A stretch of DNA of 64,000 nt from Fragilaria crotonensis (GCA_022925895.1 JAKSYS010000124.1:48910-112909), one strand, 5' to 3'. Positions 43,070-56,053 are shown, counted from the first letter of the stretch. The notes: generated by a model not told the origin, from the letters alone. Numbers and translations: made by a program.

Positions 43070-46000
43070 ATGGGGCAAAATCTAACAGTTCGTTCCTTGT
43101 GGGGACGTACTGAGAAACCTCGCAGCTCCTCGGCGCATTCGACGCGACGATGAAGGCAAAGAGCTCAAAGGTCGTATTTGTCCACGGCGCAAGTGGATCC
43201 GGTAAAACAGCCTTGGTCGAATCCCTGAGAGAAGATTTGCGATGGCGACGGTGCATACTTCGGCGCTGGGAAGTTCTTCCAGAATCCAGGGTGCGCACCC
43301 CATACTCCGCCTTCATGGATGCCTTCTCTGACCTGTGCGATCTCATTTGCCAGTCTTCCGAATTCGACGAGGATCGAAGAGAGTTATTCAAACGATGGGT
43401 CCTGATTTCTACTTGCTTTCGAAAGCAATATCCGGTCTTTCAGCATTAGCAATTGACGACGAACATCGCCAAGAGACTCAAGGCGAAACCAAGAACGAGT
43501 CAGCCTTCGTCAAATTCAAAGTAGCGTGCAAGTGCTTCCTTCATGCTATATCTTCGGAGAAACACCCAATTGTCCTCTTCATTGACGACATTCAGTGGAT
43601 GGATGAGGGATCCAAACAACTGCTGGCCATGCTTTTGGATGATCAGCACTGGCAAAATGTGTTGCTGGTTTTCGCGTATCGTGAGGAGGATGCCAATACC
43701 ATTGCTGATTCTGTGTCTGGGCACGTCGACAAGGACAATGTCCTCGACATTCGACTTGAGAACCTCGACGGTGCGGCTGTGCACCAGTTGGTGTCTTCTC
43801 AATTAGGTCCAGATTCAGAGAACAAGACCCGTGAATTGAGTGAGCTTCTCTGGCAAAAGACAGCGGGCAACCCTTTCCACATTCTTCAATTGTTCGAATC
43901 GATTCAGAGCGATGGTTTGCTAAAGTGTTCCTCAGAAAACCAGTGGCAGTTTGATATCGACAAGATTCGTCGACAAACCCAGGTGTCTGATAGTCTCGCC
44001 GATCTCCTGTTGCATAAAGTCCAGCGTCTTTCTCCGTTCGCGCAGAAAACTTGCATGATTGCCTCCCTTAGGCTTTCGCATGGCAGAAGATATTCTCGAG
44101 ACGTTGTATTTTATGCATTTCTTGAAGATGAAAGCAGGAGACACGAGGGCGCGTCACAGGCTTTTTCTTTGGATAGCGCAACCGTTCTTCTTCTCGCAGC
44201 CATTGATGCAGGATTTCTGGAGCGGACAAAGGAGGATTCCAATTCAGCCACGATAAGATTCAGGCTTGCTTTCAGTCGATGGTTCAGGATGAAGAAAAGA
44301 AAGATTGCACCGTTTGATCGGGGACGTGTTCCTTCAGCGTGATGCCCAATCATTACATCAAGCTGCCAATCATTTGAATCAGGCGTTCGATATCCGCCCA
44401 AACGACACACAACGAGTTGAACTTGCTCAATTAAATCTTGCAGCAGCGAAGTACTGCAAAGAGAAGTCCGCTTTCATCGATGCTGTGCACTGCTTGCGCC
44501 GTGGCCTTGAGCTTATTGACGGCGAGTCGAAGTGGACGGAACACTTTGACCTTGCGTTCGAGTTGATGGAGTTGCTTGCCAAGACGGAGTTGATTGTTGG
44601 CAACTTTGACTCTTGCAAGGAAGTCACCAGGGATGTCTTGTTGAGAAGCAAATCGGTTCATCAACAATTGAACTTGTTATTGATCAACATGGAGGTTCGA
44701 ATGGCGGAGAATGACGTTGACCAATCGATTGCTGCAGCGAACGAATCGCTGATTCTTCTTGGAGTGAAAGTCCCCTCCAGAATCTCGATGTTGCATGTAA
44801 TGTTGAAATTGTTTAAAGTGAAAAGATTGCTTGGAAGGAAGTCTGACCAGCACATTCTCGCCCTTCCGTTGATTGAAAACCAATTGATGGCATCCGCCAT
44901 CGTGGTGCTCTTCAATGCTAGCGCCTACTTCGCAATGAAGAATGCTGAAAACGAGACACTCTTCTATTCACTTTTGGCTGTGGAGCTTACGCTCAGGTAT
45001 GGATTGTCCCCCTACAGTGCGCCTGCATTTGCTGTGTGTGGTATGATTGAAGTGTTCCTGGGAAATCACATGCGTGGATACAGGTTTGGGAAGTTAGCAT
45101 TGGCGATGCTGGAAAAAATGAAGTGCAAGGAGGTGGAATGTGCAACTCTCATCATCAGCACATCGCTGTCTTCCCACTTCCAAGAGCCAATCAACGGATT
45201 GATAGGATCGTTCGACCATGCCATGGATGCTGGGTTAGAGTCTGGCGACGTCGTGTGGGGTATTTACTCGCTTTCGGTCTGCGTTGAAAGCAGATGTATG
45301 ATTGGGCAGAATCTCGCGGCGCTTGAAGAATACCAGCGGGAGCGATACCAAAGGGCAGCACAATTCGGGCAAGACGCGTTGCTGCGATGGTCAGAACCAT
45401 CGATGCAATACGTGCTCAATCTTCAATGCTGCTCATGCAACTGGCGAGATTTGCTGACGCTGAGCGGTGAGATTATGGATGAGGATGAATACACCAAATT
45501 CGGCGTCGATGCCAACAATGAACTCATCTTATGGACGGTGTGGTTTTTCAAGATGCAGTTGGCATACCAATTCGGCGTATACCATGTGGCGGAACGCTTT
45601 CTCCCAGACTTGGATAGGACTGGAGATACAGCACAAGCGAATTTTAGTGTTCCGCTGTGGTACTATCTCGCGGCCAGCATTCATTACGAACTCTATCATC
45701 GTTTTCCATCTGAGAAACGTGCTCACCTTAAAGCAGCTCGGAAGTACCACAAGGCCGTAAAGAGGCTTGACTTTTCGCCCAACAGCACCCCTTTTTTGAC
45801 GTTGCTGGCAGCGGAGGAGCTGTCATCTAGAGGAAAGGCCAAGCCCGAGAAGGTTGTTGCGGCATATAGCCGAGCTATTGGCGCTATGGCAGCGACAGGT
45901 TGGGCGAACATGGAAGGTTTGGCGAACGAGAGGGTCGGTTTCTACATGGTGCGCGTTGGTGATTTAGATCTTGCGAGTGCGTACTTTGATCGGGCGATGC

Positions 46001-46140
46001 ACTTGTACCGATATGAATGGGGAGCACTTGCAAAGTATGAATGGTTGCTCGAGCAAAGTGAGCAGCTTCTGGGTGATAGAGGTGAATCGCAGCCCTCATT
46101 ACCAACAGCAGTTCTTGGAAAGTTTCAAACATGTTCGTGA
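43070..46140 (+). CDS. STAND AAA ATPase with TPR-like repeats (COG3899-like), frame-broken
   Basis: The start at 43070 gives MGQNLTVRSLWGRTE; a one-base slip leads to TSQLLGAFDATMKAKSSKVV and VFVHGASGSGKTALVESL (Walker A). A slip near 43400 leads to PDFYLLSKAISGLSALAIDD, then IVLFIDDIQWMDEGSKQLLA (Walker B) and TAGNPFHILQLFESIQSDGL. Near 44270-44300 the frame changes twice, giving MVQDEEK then RLHRLIGDVFLQRDAQ, and an open 600-residue helical region follows with ELAQLNLAAAKYCKEKSAF and the terminal YRYEWGALAKYEWLLEQSEQ. The last phrase is the typical close of the TPR-like block in COG3899 ATPases, before the GAF/kinase modules found in bacteria; here the protein simply ends. About 1000 residues. 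It is a diverged paralogue of the gene at 29727-33148. The likely role is a nucleotide-driven signalling hub; partners are unknown. Confidence 0.78.
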
Positions 46141-46441
46141 TTTTTTAAGTGTTATGTCATAGTTCGTCAAGTGATTAGCAGTGCAGGTAACGTCAATGCG
46201 ATGTGCAACAGTCGTTTCCTAATCGACAAGTGTGCCTACCGCAGACGAGTCCTTGAAAGCCTAGATCGGTCACTCAATACGGACTCCTGTAGCACATTAC
46301 AACCAGGCTCTCCCACACTCAGTGGGTGTTCATGGACGCTGGCGATGCCACATTGACAGTCAGCCTAACTTGGAACAGTAATGCCGTTCGTAAATTCCGA
46401 TTTCCTGCATTTTGAAGCAACAATGGTGATCGATCTCATGA

Positions 46442-46669
46442 ATGTTGATGACAAGAGGGCAGCATCCTAATCAAAATCTAATTCCAATTTCCGACCGAAA
46501 ACTACGGACGAACAAACAAGATGTCTTCGTACCTATTAGGACTTACATGAGTTTCATCACAAGGACGCAAGATTGGATGGTGTTTCTTGGGTTGGCGTCG
46601 GTGTTTTGTGTAGCCGTGTTAGTGGCGCATTTTGTCTTATTGATCACCCAGCAGCTGCAGCATGACTAG
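46442..46669 (+). CDS. Small single-helix membrane protein candidate
   Basis: A 75-codon ORF from an ATG, with a polar N-terminus and one C-terminal hydrophobic segment (MVFLGLASVFCVAVLVAHFV) followed by LLITQQLQHD. It could be a small tail-anchored protein. There is no homology I recognise and no conserved context, so it may also be chance. Confidence 0.22.
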   Translation: MLMTRGQHPNQNLIPISDRKLRTNKQDVFVPIRTYMSFITRTQDWMVFLGLASVFCVAVLVAHFVLLITQQLQHD

Positions 46670-47714
46670 CAGCGCATTTTTAGCTGTAGGCACCAACCTT
46701 TGAGCTCTGATGGACAAGTGACACTGACATGACGATGTGATTTAAGTTGCATCAATGACATGCCATGGCAATGGGGCATCATGGCCCTCACCAAGAAGTT
46801 GTACGCCACTATCCTGAAAATTTTGCGAGGGCCTGAGAACTCGGTTGTGATTTCTACCGTATCTTCACCGAAAGAACAACGTTCAAACGAGGACGATAAG
46901 GTTGGGCTGCAATCGAGAGTAAAACAATAACGACGTGACCATTATTCACGAGTATCTGATCTTTTCACGCTCTTACACTCGCAATTGATGAGTGTGACTG
47001 AACAACGACTGAAACCCAGGTAGCGTAATGTACGATATTAGAACAGTATTCCGTAGTACGGTATCTGCGATATGTGTTTTGTTGATATGGTCATAATTTG
47101 TTGAAGATTTCGTTATATTCTTAACAAATTTGTTTATATTCTGAATGTTTGGGGCATATATTCACTCATGTTTTGTCTTATCTCAACGTCAACTGTAGTA
47201 ATATAATTTGATATGTTCAATATTCAATTATGAAATGATCATTCTAACCATGTCTACAATTTTGATGCCGTTGTATTCAACATTTAATATGGTTGTTCAC
47301 AATTGTAATGTTGCATCTAACATCTCAGTGCTTGGTTTCATCGGCATTGTTTTCTTGTCCCATTTATTTTTTCAAATGTGACAGAAGTGATTAGCCTTCC
47401 ACTTCATTCATTCATTCTTTCAACATCCGAAAAATGATCGTTCAACCTCCCTTGTTTCTTTGTCAACCACTCGTTTCATCTATTCTCTTGCTCATCATTT
47501 TTGTTTTGTACTCCAACTTTGGTAAGCACCTTGGGCTTTTGCTCATTCTTAGCTTAGTTTATTTGTTGCGTCTATCGTGTCGAATCACCATCCCCTTGTC
47601 ATTCCTTTGCAAGAACGTTGTCAACAATGTGTCAATCTGGCCCTGGATTTGTTGTTTGTGCTGGTGCCCCACACGCGAAGTAATCAGTTTTTAACAAGTA
47701 ATTTGCGTTAGTTT
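46670..47714. other. AT-rich spacer without supported gene
   Basis: Strongly AT-rich between 47040 and 47420. A hydrophobic 86-codon ORF at 47434-47694 was judged a composition artefact. Confidence 0.4.
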
Positions 47715-49077
47715 TTATGGGGTAGCTAATTTTGATGAAGCAATTCTGAACACTGATGGTGAACCTACGACCACTGATTCCAACACCGCCACGGGTCTTC
47801 CAACCAGATACACAATGTGCCGCCCTGACAAGCTTGTCTTCGTTGACGAGGTCGGATCCAATACTTCAACTACAAAAGACGGAAATGTCGGTGGTGAGAA
47901 ATTTCTTTGTGCTGCAGAATTGCGGCACAAGTTCGAGCTGCAACAAAACTCTCACATTTCACGGTTCTTGGATTCACAACTGCAATGCCGGGAGTTCCAC
48001 CAATGTGTGCTATCATCTTCGCTTCCAAGCTGCACAAAAGGTGGGTGTTTGGGTTTGACGCAAGTGCATCTGGGTTGGAGATGACAAAGACTTACAAGGG
48101 AATGCGGGCATGGGAAAACCGCTTCCAATGGGACCTACCTGTAATGTCAATGGCATTGAGGTTCCAACATTCTGCTGCTCATCAGAAAGTGGCAGCATCA
48201 CAGGTGACTTACTGGTTGCTATGCTTACAAGCATCGACAAGCTTGGCGTCTTTGATCACTCTGATGGGGTTGCGCCTTTTCTCCTACTTGATGGTCACGG
48301 AAGCAGGCAGGTTTGATCTCAAATTCTTGCAGTACATCAACACAAACACAACCAAATGGAATGCTTGCATCGGTGTGCCCTATGGGACAAGCTATTGGCA
48401 GGTTGGAGATTCCACGGAGCAAAACGGGTGTTTCAAGATGGCTCTCACGAAGCACAAAAGAAATCTATTGAGGAGGAAGGAAGAATGTCGGTCAGAATTT
48501 GCAATCAAAAAGATTGACATTGTATATCTTGTACACCAAGCATGGCTGCAATCATTTGCTCGTGTCGAGTCAAACAAGAAGGCCATTGCTGACAGAGGTT
48601 GGAATCCACTTAGCTACCTATAATTGTTTGCTACATCCGGAAATCCTTGCGACAAAGTATCAACGACACGACTCCACAGCCAGCAACATTGAGCAATCAG
48701 CAACTTCACCAGCAAGCATTGCAATCACACAAAAATTGAACTTGTTGCAAGGCTTGGCAGGTTCATATCTTGATGCAATTGTCGAAACACGGATGAGAGA
48801 CGATGCTTGCAATGGCGTCAATCTAGACGAAATTCGCCGCAAACAAAAGCAGTCGGCAATTGATGCCATGGAAACTGGGATAAGAGTCACCGCTGGTCGC
48901 CTTGTTGCTTCTGGATCACATGCACTAGGCCCTGATTTGTTCAAGAAAATGGCTGACCGAGAAATGGTTCGGGATGAAGAAGAGTGTAAGAAAATTCAGA
49001 AGAAGATAGAGAATTTAGGACCCTGCAAGACAAAGTTTCAGGAATACGAGCTCTCCACAAAACGCATGATCAAATGA
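47715..49077 (+). pseudogene. CENP-B-like DDE transposase, 5'-truncated copy
   Basis: Homologous to the copy at 50121-51775. It starts inside the protein with RPDKLVFVDEVGSNTSTTKD (first Asp region), slips frame in the next stretch, then gives MGPTCNVNGIEVPTFCCSSE, VAPFLLLDGHGSR (second Asp), ACIGVPYGTSYWQVGDSTEQ (third acidic region), VHQAWLQSFARVESNKKAIA and, after another shift near 48620, LNLLQGLAGSYLDAIVETRM and a charged tail to 49077. I recall this family from oomycete and diatom genomes. The N-terminal DNA-binding half is missing, so the copy is dead. Confidence 0.65.
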
Positions 49078-50120
49078 CTGTATCAGAATTGAGGACCATA
49101 GTATTGTGGTACAAGCTCCCGACCGACGCATCGGCACCAACGAACCGACAATCGTTACTTACCAGGTTGCGTGACACATGTGCTCGTGATGAGCCAAAAG
49201 AGCCAATTCCGTTCTATGCTCGTACACTATTGCCGATGCCAGCATAACCCCAAATGATTAGGTAATCAATAAGAGTACACAGCGAGTCAAAACATGATCG
49301 TCCAATTGCGTGAGTCAACGATGAGCATGTGCAAGAGAATAGAGTGATCGTTGCAACAACAACGTTGTGATGAGTTGTGAACTCGTCTGAATTCTAAAAT
49401 ATGATACGTAGTATGTAGTACACCACCTTGGAAAACGATACGAGTTACCTGCGGAAGGCAGCGTAGCAGTACGAAACTTACATCCGAAAATTTACGTCGA
49501 ATGGTGTAAAAAAGCTCAACGGAAGAACATAAAAAATATTCCGGTACTTGGATAATTCAATGAATGGCATGGAGTCCCTAAATCTAAAACGATGCTTGCA
49601 AGATCGTCAAGATCTCAATGAATTCATCATCAGTACATCAATGATTAAACCAATGTGTACTTTGAAGCACGTCATGTCGCTGAGTGCGTTGCAACGGCTT
49701 TTCGTTGAGATATTTGTAGTCGAACATGGTTTTTTTAAGGGACTCCAAGCCATTTTTAGGTGGTACTGTCAGATTCGATTGAGAATTTCCCTGCACCTCG
49801 CAGAATGTCACGCATCAAGTTGGGTTAGCCATTTTATGATCCATTAAGGACTGAATTTTTTGTATGCTTGCGAAATAAATAGTAACTCCTCTAACGTTAA
49901 TATCGCGCCATAATTTTGGATCCTGAACTGACACGTGTCGGCGCGTCTTCCAGGTATTACATGGTACCAATAATGCTCACATGCATTTCCTCCATTTCAC
50001 ATTCATTGAAATGACAAGAACAAGAGATGTTCACAAAAGTGGTCCCTCAGGAGGAGGATCAACCAAACAGACCAAAAACGGATAAAGAGACCTGCCGGAC
50101 TTGACCATCATACTTGCGAC
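49078..50120. other. Spacer between two related transposase copies
   Basis: No gene supported. At 49747-49766, AAGCCATTTTTAGGTGGTAC is a reverse-oriented copy of the TIR family of 26745-27432. Confidence 0.45.
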
Positions 50121-51775
50121 ATGAACCTGGATATCATCGCGAGAAAATTGGAGGCTGTGAAGGCAAACAATGGTGGTGTTACACCATAGTACGGCACCAT
50201 TAAACTCATTGTGAAGGCAATGAAACCAACAGTTCCATGGTTAAACACAGAAGTGAGATTTCACATGAGGAAGCTTGAAAAGGGTAAAAATGCATTAACA
50301 ACCTTGCCACCGCCGCCGCCACCGCAAGTAGACGGCGGTACAGGTCATCATGGAATGATTCAGCCATATCATCATTGACATCTAACAGTGCAAGCCCTGA
50401 TGCTGGTCGTGATTTGCAGACGGAGGAAATTGAGTTTTGTACTAATGGTAGGACAAATAGAAGTGCTATTGAAGATTATACTGCAGCAGCGGACAGCACC
50501 GACATGATTATTCTTGGCGGGCGTCCGAAAGGCAGCACCAACTGTAGTATTTGCGACGTCAACCAGCGGATACGTCTTGCGAAGGCCGAGGCTGCTGCCA
50601 AAGCTTACAGAAAGGCACGCGACGAAAAGCAAGGATCCGAACATAGCATGAATGGACATCATGTGCGACTCTCAAGAGGCGACCTGAGATCTATCATACA
50701 AGATGCAAAGACAAAGCATCAAATCAACAATGATGTTTAAATCACTGAGTCCACCATTCGCAGCCGACACAAGGGCGAAACTGGATCCGCCAACAACACA
50801 AGGCACTCCGTCTCCGATGGCCGCGTTTGAACCCTATCTTGTCGCAATTATTGTGCAGCTTGCGCGAATGCGATGTCCTGTCACAGTAGGCACAGGCCTA
50901 CACCTTGCGAATTCCCTGATTGAGGTACAACCATAGCGAGAGATCTTGCGGAGTGGAAGTTGAAGCATAACATCAAACCAGGACAGCTGTGAGTTCGACA
51001 GCGTCGAGTAACAGTTGGGCTGCTGACAGCTCCATCGTTGCATTGAGTAGCATTGACGACGAGGTGACTTTAAATTCAGGCATCACGTTTCCTCTCGCAG
51101 CAAACGAGGAGGCGGCGCATGCAATAGGTCAGATGCTCCTTGACGAGAGACCAGCATGTCAACATTCAAGAACACCACCAGAACGACTCGGGCTGGGAAA
51201 TTGGAATTCTTTTATGAGGAGAAACCAGCACATCATTAGAAGCAAGCGATGTGTGAAGTTTGAGGTAAAGCGAGCGGAATGGTGTACGTACGCTAACGAC
51301 TTTCTTGTTATGTATAACGAGGTCTACAAAGCCATGGCAGAAACAGGCATTGCATCAAAGCTCAACAAAAAGTTCATGCTTGATAAGAGTGGCGAGACAG
51401 TTGAGCACAAAACTGAAGCATTCGGACTTCCAACAGACTACATGATGCGGCGCCCGGACAAGCTTGTCTTTGTTGACGAAGTTGGATCAAACACATCAAC
51501 GACAAAGGATGGCAATGTTGGTGGTGAGAAATTCTTGTGTGGAGCAGCCGGGCGACCACAGATAAAAGCTGCAACAAAAGACTCACACTTCACAGTGATG
51601 GGATTCACCGCCGCAACAGGCAAGCCTGTACTGTGCGCAATCATATTTAAGGCTATGAAAATGTGTCGGAGTTGGGTGCTCGGATTCAATGGATCAGCTC
51701 CATTGATTGGCAAGGAGAATGATATGCAACGAAACAGTGGAGGCATCAACAACAGATACCCACAGGGGCTCAAGG
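50121..51775 (+). pseudogene. CENP-B-like DDE transposase, 3'-truncated copy
   Basis: The start region reads MNLDIIARKLEAVKANNGGV and WLNTEVRFHMRKLEKGK, then a CGG/CCG proline run, GGRPKGSTNCSICDVNQRIR, LSRGDLRSIIQDAKTK, then GTPSPMAAFEPYLVAIIVQL and TGLHLANSLIE, then LGLGNWNSFMRRNQHIIRSK, MAETGIASKLNKKFM and RPDKLVFVDEVGSNTSTTKD, SHFTVMGFTAATGKPVLCAI. Homology stops after GGINNRYPQG near 51772. At least three frame changes occur (near 50370, 50745 and 50930). The remaining plus ORF to 51894 is antisense to the opposite transposase. The second and third catalytic residues are therefore lost. Together with the copy at 47715 it shows the whole family protein. Confidence 0.65.
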
Positions 51776-53865
51776 CGTTCGATAAGCGGAAGCGATTGTG
51801 TCATCTCCCTTGTTTTGACTCTCGTACAATGAATAATATGCACAGATGTATGCTCATTCTCGCCTTGAAAGCTTGCAAACTGTCTCAATTGTGAGGACTT
51901 CCCTGCTTGTCACATCACTTACTAACCTTTTGAAAGCGTCCTTGCTTTTCTTAGAGTTCAGGGGCTTTCTTCTGTAGATTCCCTTTGCGACACCCCAACT
52001 GTATTCAACTCCTTCCCCTGCCAATTCGGCATGAAACTTTGGCGTCAAGTTGACTGCCAACATGCTGCAATGCAGTCATTTCTTCGCCAAAATCAAGACA
52101 ACTGGCCATGAGGTACTTTAAACTCCAGTCCTGTGCACCTTCCAATGCTTCACCATCGCCATCCGTTGCAACATCCATAGTATACTTGTCATGCTGTGCC
52201 TCATCGATCCAACCCCTTTCCCAAAGAACTTGTAAGAGACCTTTTGGCCGACCCTCCCAACCTTTCTTCTCTCTTATTCTCAGCACTTTTGTTTCTATTC
52301 CCTTGTTTCTTGCGTGCTCTTGCAATTCTACAAGGCGATAATTTTGTCGATCATTCAGGACATCAAATGGTGCAAGCTCTGCCTTCAGTTCTGAAATTGT
52401 TTTGCTTTGCATTCGAGAAGGACCAGGAGCAGAAGGAAGGATTCGGTCATGACGGTTGAGTTCTCTCTCTGCATGTTCCATCCAAAATGGCCCGTTGTTG
52501 ACCGATGAAAACTTAAAAGTCTGAGTGTCGCCAACTTCTAAGGTACGTGAATGCATCCCAAAATACCGTCATGCTGTTTCATAATTGACTCACGCATGCT
52601 CGGCTGCGCTCCACCATAGCTCTTATTCATACTACCTTGAGACAATCGACACAATCTTCGAACTGAATGGACATGTGATTGTTTGTCCAATATCCTTCAT
52701 TATTTGCTCCGAGCTCGAAGTAGCTAGATAACAAAAGGTGAGTCCCTCAAGTCTTTCTTCATTGCTTGTCCATGGATTGCGATTGCTGCGTCGACATCAA
52801 CGAAATTCTTGTTGCGACGAGTCTCCTTTATCTCACTCAGTTGTATGCTGCTTAGTTTCAGACCGAACCCTGTCTCACGTGCTGATTGAAAGGCCGACAA
52901 CATTAATCCCAAACCATCTGTCTTTGGAAGAAGCGCCCGCTGTCCCTCGGGTCCTACCCATTGGCAGTTGCCAAGCAAGTACTGATTGAAGACACTCTCA
53001 TCCTGACCGAAAATCTTAAGTGGTTTTGATGGTGATTCGGGCTTCCTCACACTCAAGTTCCCTCCCATCAAACCGCACCCCATTTCCTTTGCGACGTCAT
53101 GAAGGAAGTCGTGATCATCGACGTGAAATTCCACCATCTCAATGCCATCGTCCGAGAGGTAAGTGTATCCTTTGGCGTTGGCGTTCATGTTCGAAGGCAA
53201 TCTCTCATGTTTCCATTGTTTGACAGTCTCTTTTGTTACTTGGATCCAGCAATGGTATCTCGGTTTGAGCTTTGATAGGTAGTCCTTGCAGAACTGGTTC
53301 CTGTGGAAGACAATGTTTGGTCGTTCGTGGCCGTCAACAAAGAATGTTTTCTTTCGAGAGTCGTACGAGAATCCATGTTGACGAAGCCAATGCCAAGTTG
53401 TAGTAGATAAGGATATTGGAGAGTCTATGTAACACCCAGTAGACAGTCGGCTCTAATTCTTTGTAATCTGTGCTTATTGTTGTCACCTGTCTCCTGCTTG
53501 TTGTTATTGTCTTCATCGCGTTCGTCACATCGTCGGACTTCATGCTTTTTGTCTTGCTCGCCACTCGTCATCATGTTATTGCTTGCTTCGAACGCGGCGG
53601 GGATAATCTTTGACACCAGCTCGTTTCGTGCGAACTCAATTGTGAGATCAGCGAGGTTCTCAATACAGTAGTGATGCTACGGAATGGTTATCTCGTCTTG
53701 AAAGTATTCCAATAAATCTGGAAGAGGTTTCTTTGCCTTGTGAATGTTTGGGTTCGGATGCGGAAAGCGCTCACGATTTGCCCTCAAAGTATATTCCAAC
53801 CTGCAACAGTGCGTTAGTGCCAGCAGCTTCAATACCCATCTTGCTGCTTTCGAAGACACAATTTT
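51775..53865 (-). pseudogene. DDE transposase, Tc1/mariner-like superfamily, frame-broken
   Basis: Read from 53865 down: NPNIHKAKKPLPDLLEYFQD, a stop near 53678, ENLADLTIEFARNELVSKI, a low-complexity Asn/Lys linker, ISLSTTTWHWLRQHGFSYDS, KKTFFVDGHERPNIVFHRNQ (first Asp), IFGQDESVFNQYLLGNCQWV (second Asp/Glu), GLGLMLSAFQSARETGFGL, then after a break RPKGLLQVLWERGWIDEAQH, SLKYLMASCLDFGEEMTALQ, LTPKFHAELAGEGVEYSWGV and YRRKPLNSKKSKDAFKRLV. The order and spacing are those of a widespread fungal/oomycete/algal DDE family. The C-terminus near 51775 abuts the truncated plus-strand copy tail to tail. It needs about five frame corrections. Confidence 0.7.
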
Positions 53866-53950
53866 CTAGTTCAGTTTTCCGCAAGTGCGTTCCGTCCGTC
53901 GACCGTATTTGCGTACACCGATAGGAAGTTGTCGCGTATCAACACCACCA

Positions 53951-55890
53951 TGACCATGACCGCTACAGCGGCTCCCCGTCCTCCCGATCCAGCAGCCTAC
54001 CATGACCCGAATCACCCGAAGTACGGTTTTCACGACGGAATGGCATGATCTGCCAATTCCAAATCATGGCCATGATTGGTTTTCGGACGAAGAGCGTTAC
54101 CGCCGTGAGGCCAACGCACACTCGTACCGACAGTATGGACATCCCCAGAACTGGTTCCGTTATCTGACCCTTGGGTACTTGCTTTGTGTACGACGACTGT
54201 GCTAAGTTCGATTCCCTCTGGATGAAGTAGCTCTGATCCCATCATATGCCACCGCATGGTATGGTTCAACTTTATGTACCACGTTGATAGGAAACTCGAC
54301 ATCTCGAATAGACTGTCAGCGTGGGCGACGGAAGTATCCCAGCCATATCTCCAACGATTCGCCCCACAACACCTCGCTCTCAACACGATCGAAACATCCT
54401 GGAAAGACTACATTCTTGGTGATCATGATGTGATGGCCATTGACTCGAACCAATGGACGACAGTAGGGACAAAGAAGAAAACACACCGCAGCAATTCTCC
54501 TCCGTTGATCCACGGCGGGGGAGCAGTCCCAACAGAGAACGTACAATTGAACTCCATCTCGGTCGCTGGCCATCCTGGTAGCACCACAGCATCGGATCCG
54601 CACGGCAATGTTACTTTCGCTTCCACAAGCGGGAGTGTCAGCTTCTACAACGACGACGATAGCACTACTGTACCCACCGAAAAAGGAAAGATCAAAGATA
54701 CTATTTTGTTTTCCGATCGATCCACAACATCTGACACCACAGCGACAGCTGGGAAACAATCAGCTTTACACCTGATTTAAACGTACCTACCAACGACGGC
54801 ACATATCGACTAACATTTAGGTGGAAGCCTAAAGGACCTTTTTCTGAGTATCATGAGCAATCTCCATTGTGGCTCACAGAAGTCTATTCGATGCTGTGTG
54901 ACCTGTTTCCAGACGAGGATTGCTATTTCTACAGATGGGAAAGTCGCGACCTAAAAATGTCGACGTCAATTTCGACTCTTTCACCGGGAGAGCTACGTGA
55001 GTTCCTGTCTCCAATTGTTACGTTCCTACCATCTACATCCCAAATCATCTTTGGCGCCCGCGTTTGTTTTGCCTCTAAGCTCCCTGGCAAATGGAGAGCT
55101 AAAGAGTACACTAACAAAACGCTTTTGGACCACCAAGTTCAGGTCAGCATATCTAATTCAACCACTACAAGTGGAAGGATCGTCACCGCTGGATACATCC
55201 TTTTCAAAGCTGCACGAACGACGCACCGTCACAGATACCTACAGAGTCTCCGTCAACAACTTCCCGCCGAAACTCCATTTTTTGACATTCTTCTTTTTCA
55301 CAAAACACCCATGGAACAGAAGATCAATCATCTGGTCATTCAATGTGGAAGAATCACGTGTCACCATTATCCCAAGCTCTATCGGAAGTCCTGACGGGTC
55401 GCAACTCGCCATTGTATCTTTCGAATTGCACTCGCTAAGTTACAGCCATCACAAATTAGCGCGTACTTTGAGATGCAGGACATCTATGCTAAATCTCTCA
55501 AGTCATTTCCCTTTTTTCCGACGTTAATCAATTTGGATAAGGTTCGAAAGAAATCTATGACGATGGAACCGTGATTGAAAGATCCACGAGAGAATGGGCG
55601 TCTTCAGTTTTTAAGGATACCGACGACATTGAGGCCAGATGCGAAGTGGTTAATGGTGGTTTCGATCAAAGGCCTACCTACTTACGCCATTTAAGTACTC
55701 GACGTTTGTGTCAGAACAGTTTAGACAGTATCGACTCCGGATTAATCCGATTGGAAGAAGAGAGGCCCGTTTTCGCGACAGTCTACCAGGTCTACCATCT
55801 GTGATCCATATTGATACATCCACCCAGCGTAATTTAGACTTATTGGAAACAATGTTGTCTAAAGAAATGTGGCAAAGGCACCACCGTCAG
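53951..55890 (+). pseudogene. LINE ORF1-like protein
   Basis: The start MTMTATAAPRPPDPAAYHDP is followed, after a slip near 54048, by HDLPIPNHGHDWFSDEERYR and AYATAWYGSTLCTTL-type sequence, then an open frame 54256-54780 (Ser/Thr-rich), RWKPKGPFSEYHEQSPLWLT, GYILFKAARTTHRHRYLQSL, LPAETPFFDILLFHKTPMEQ and KINHLVIQCG, and finally QFRQYRLRINPIGRREARFR. I recall the GYIL/HRHRYLQ-LR-LP block from gag-like ORFs of stramenopile elements. It probably coats element RNA. Several frame changes make it non-functional as written. Confidence 0.55.
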
Positions 55891-56053
55891 TAAGAGGACT
55901 TGATCAGCACACTGTCACCGAAGAACCAGTCAGAAAGTTGGTAAGCAACAGACGCAGTCACCTATCCACCGCAGTGGTGAATCAGCATCCTGGTTTCCGA
56001 AGGGGACAGCTAAAAAACTATCCGCAAACGTTGAAACACCATCTCCTCTGGAT

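Noticed and set aside
47434-47694. Hydrophobic 86-codon ORF
   Set aside because: Composition follows local T-rich sequence; no start context, partner or homology.
51776-51894. C-terminal part of the plus-strand transposase ORF
   Set aside because: It is the antisense of the minus-strand DDE transposase C-terminus, not part of the CENP-B-like protein.
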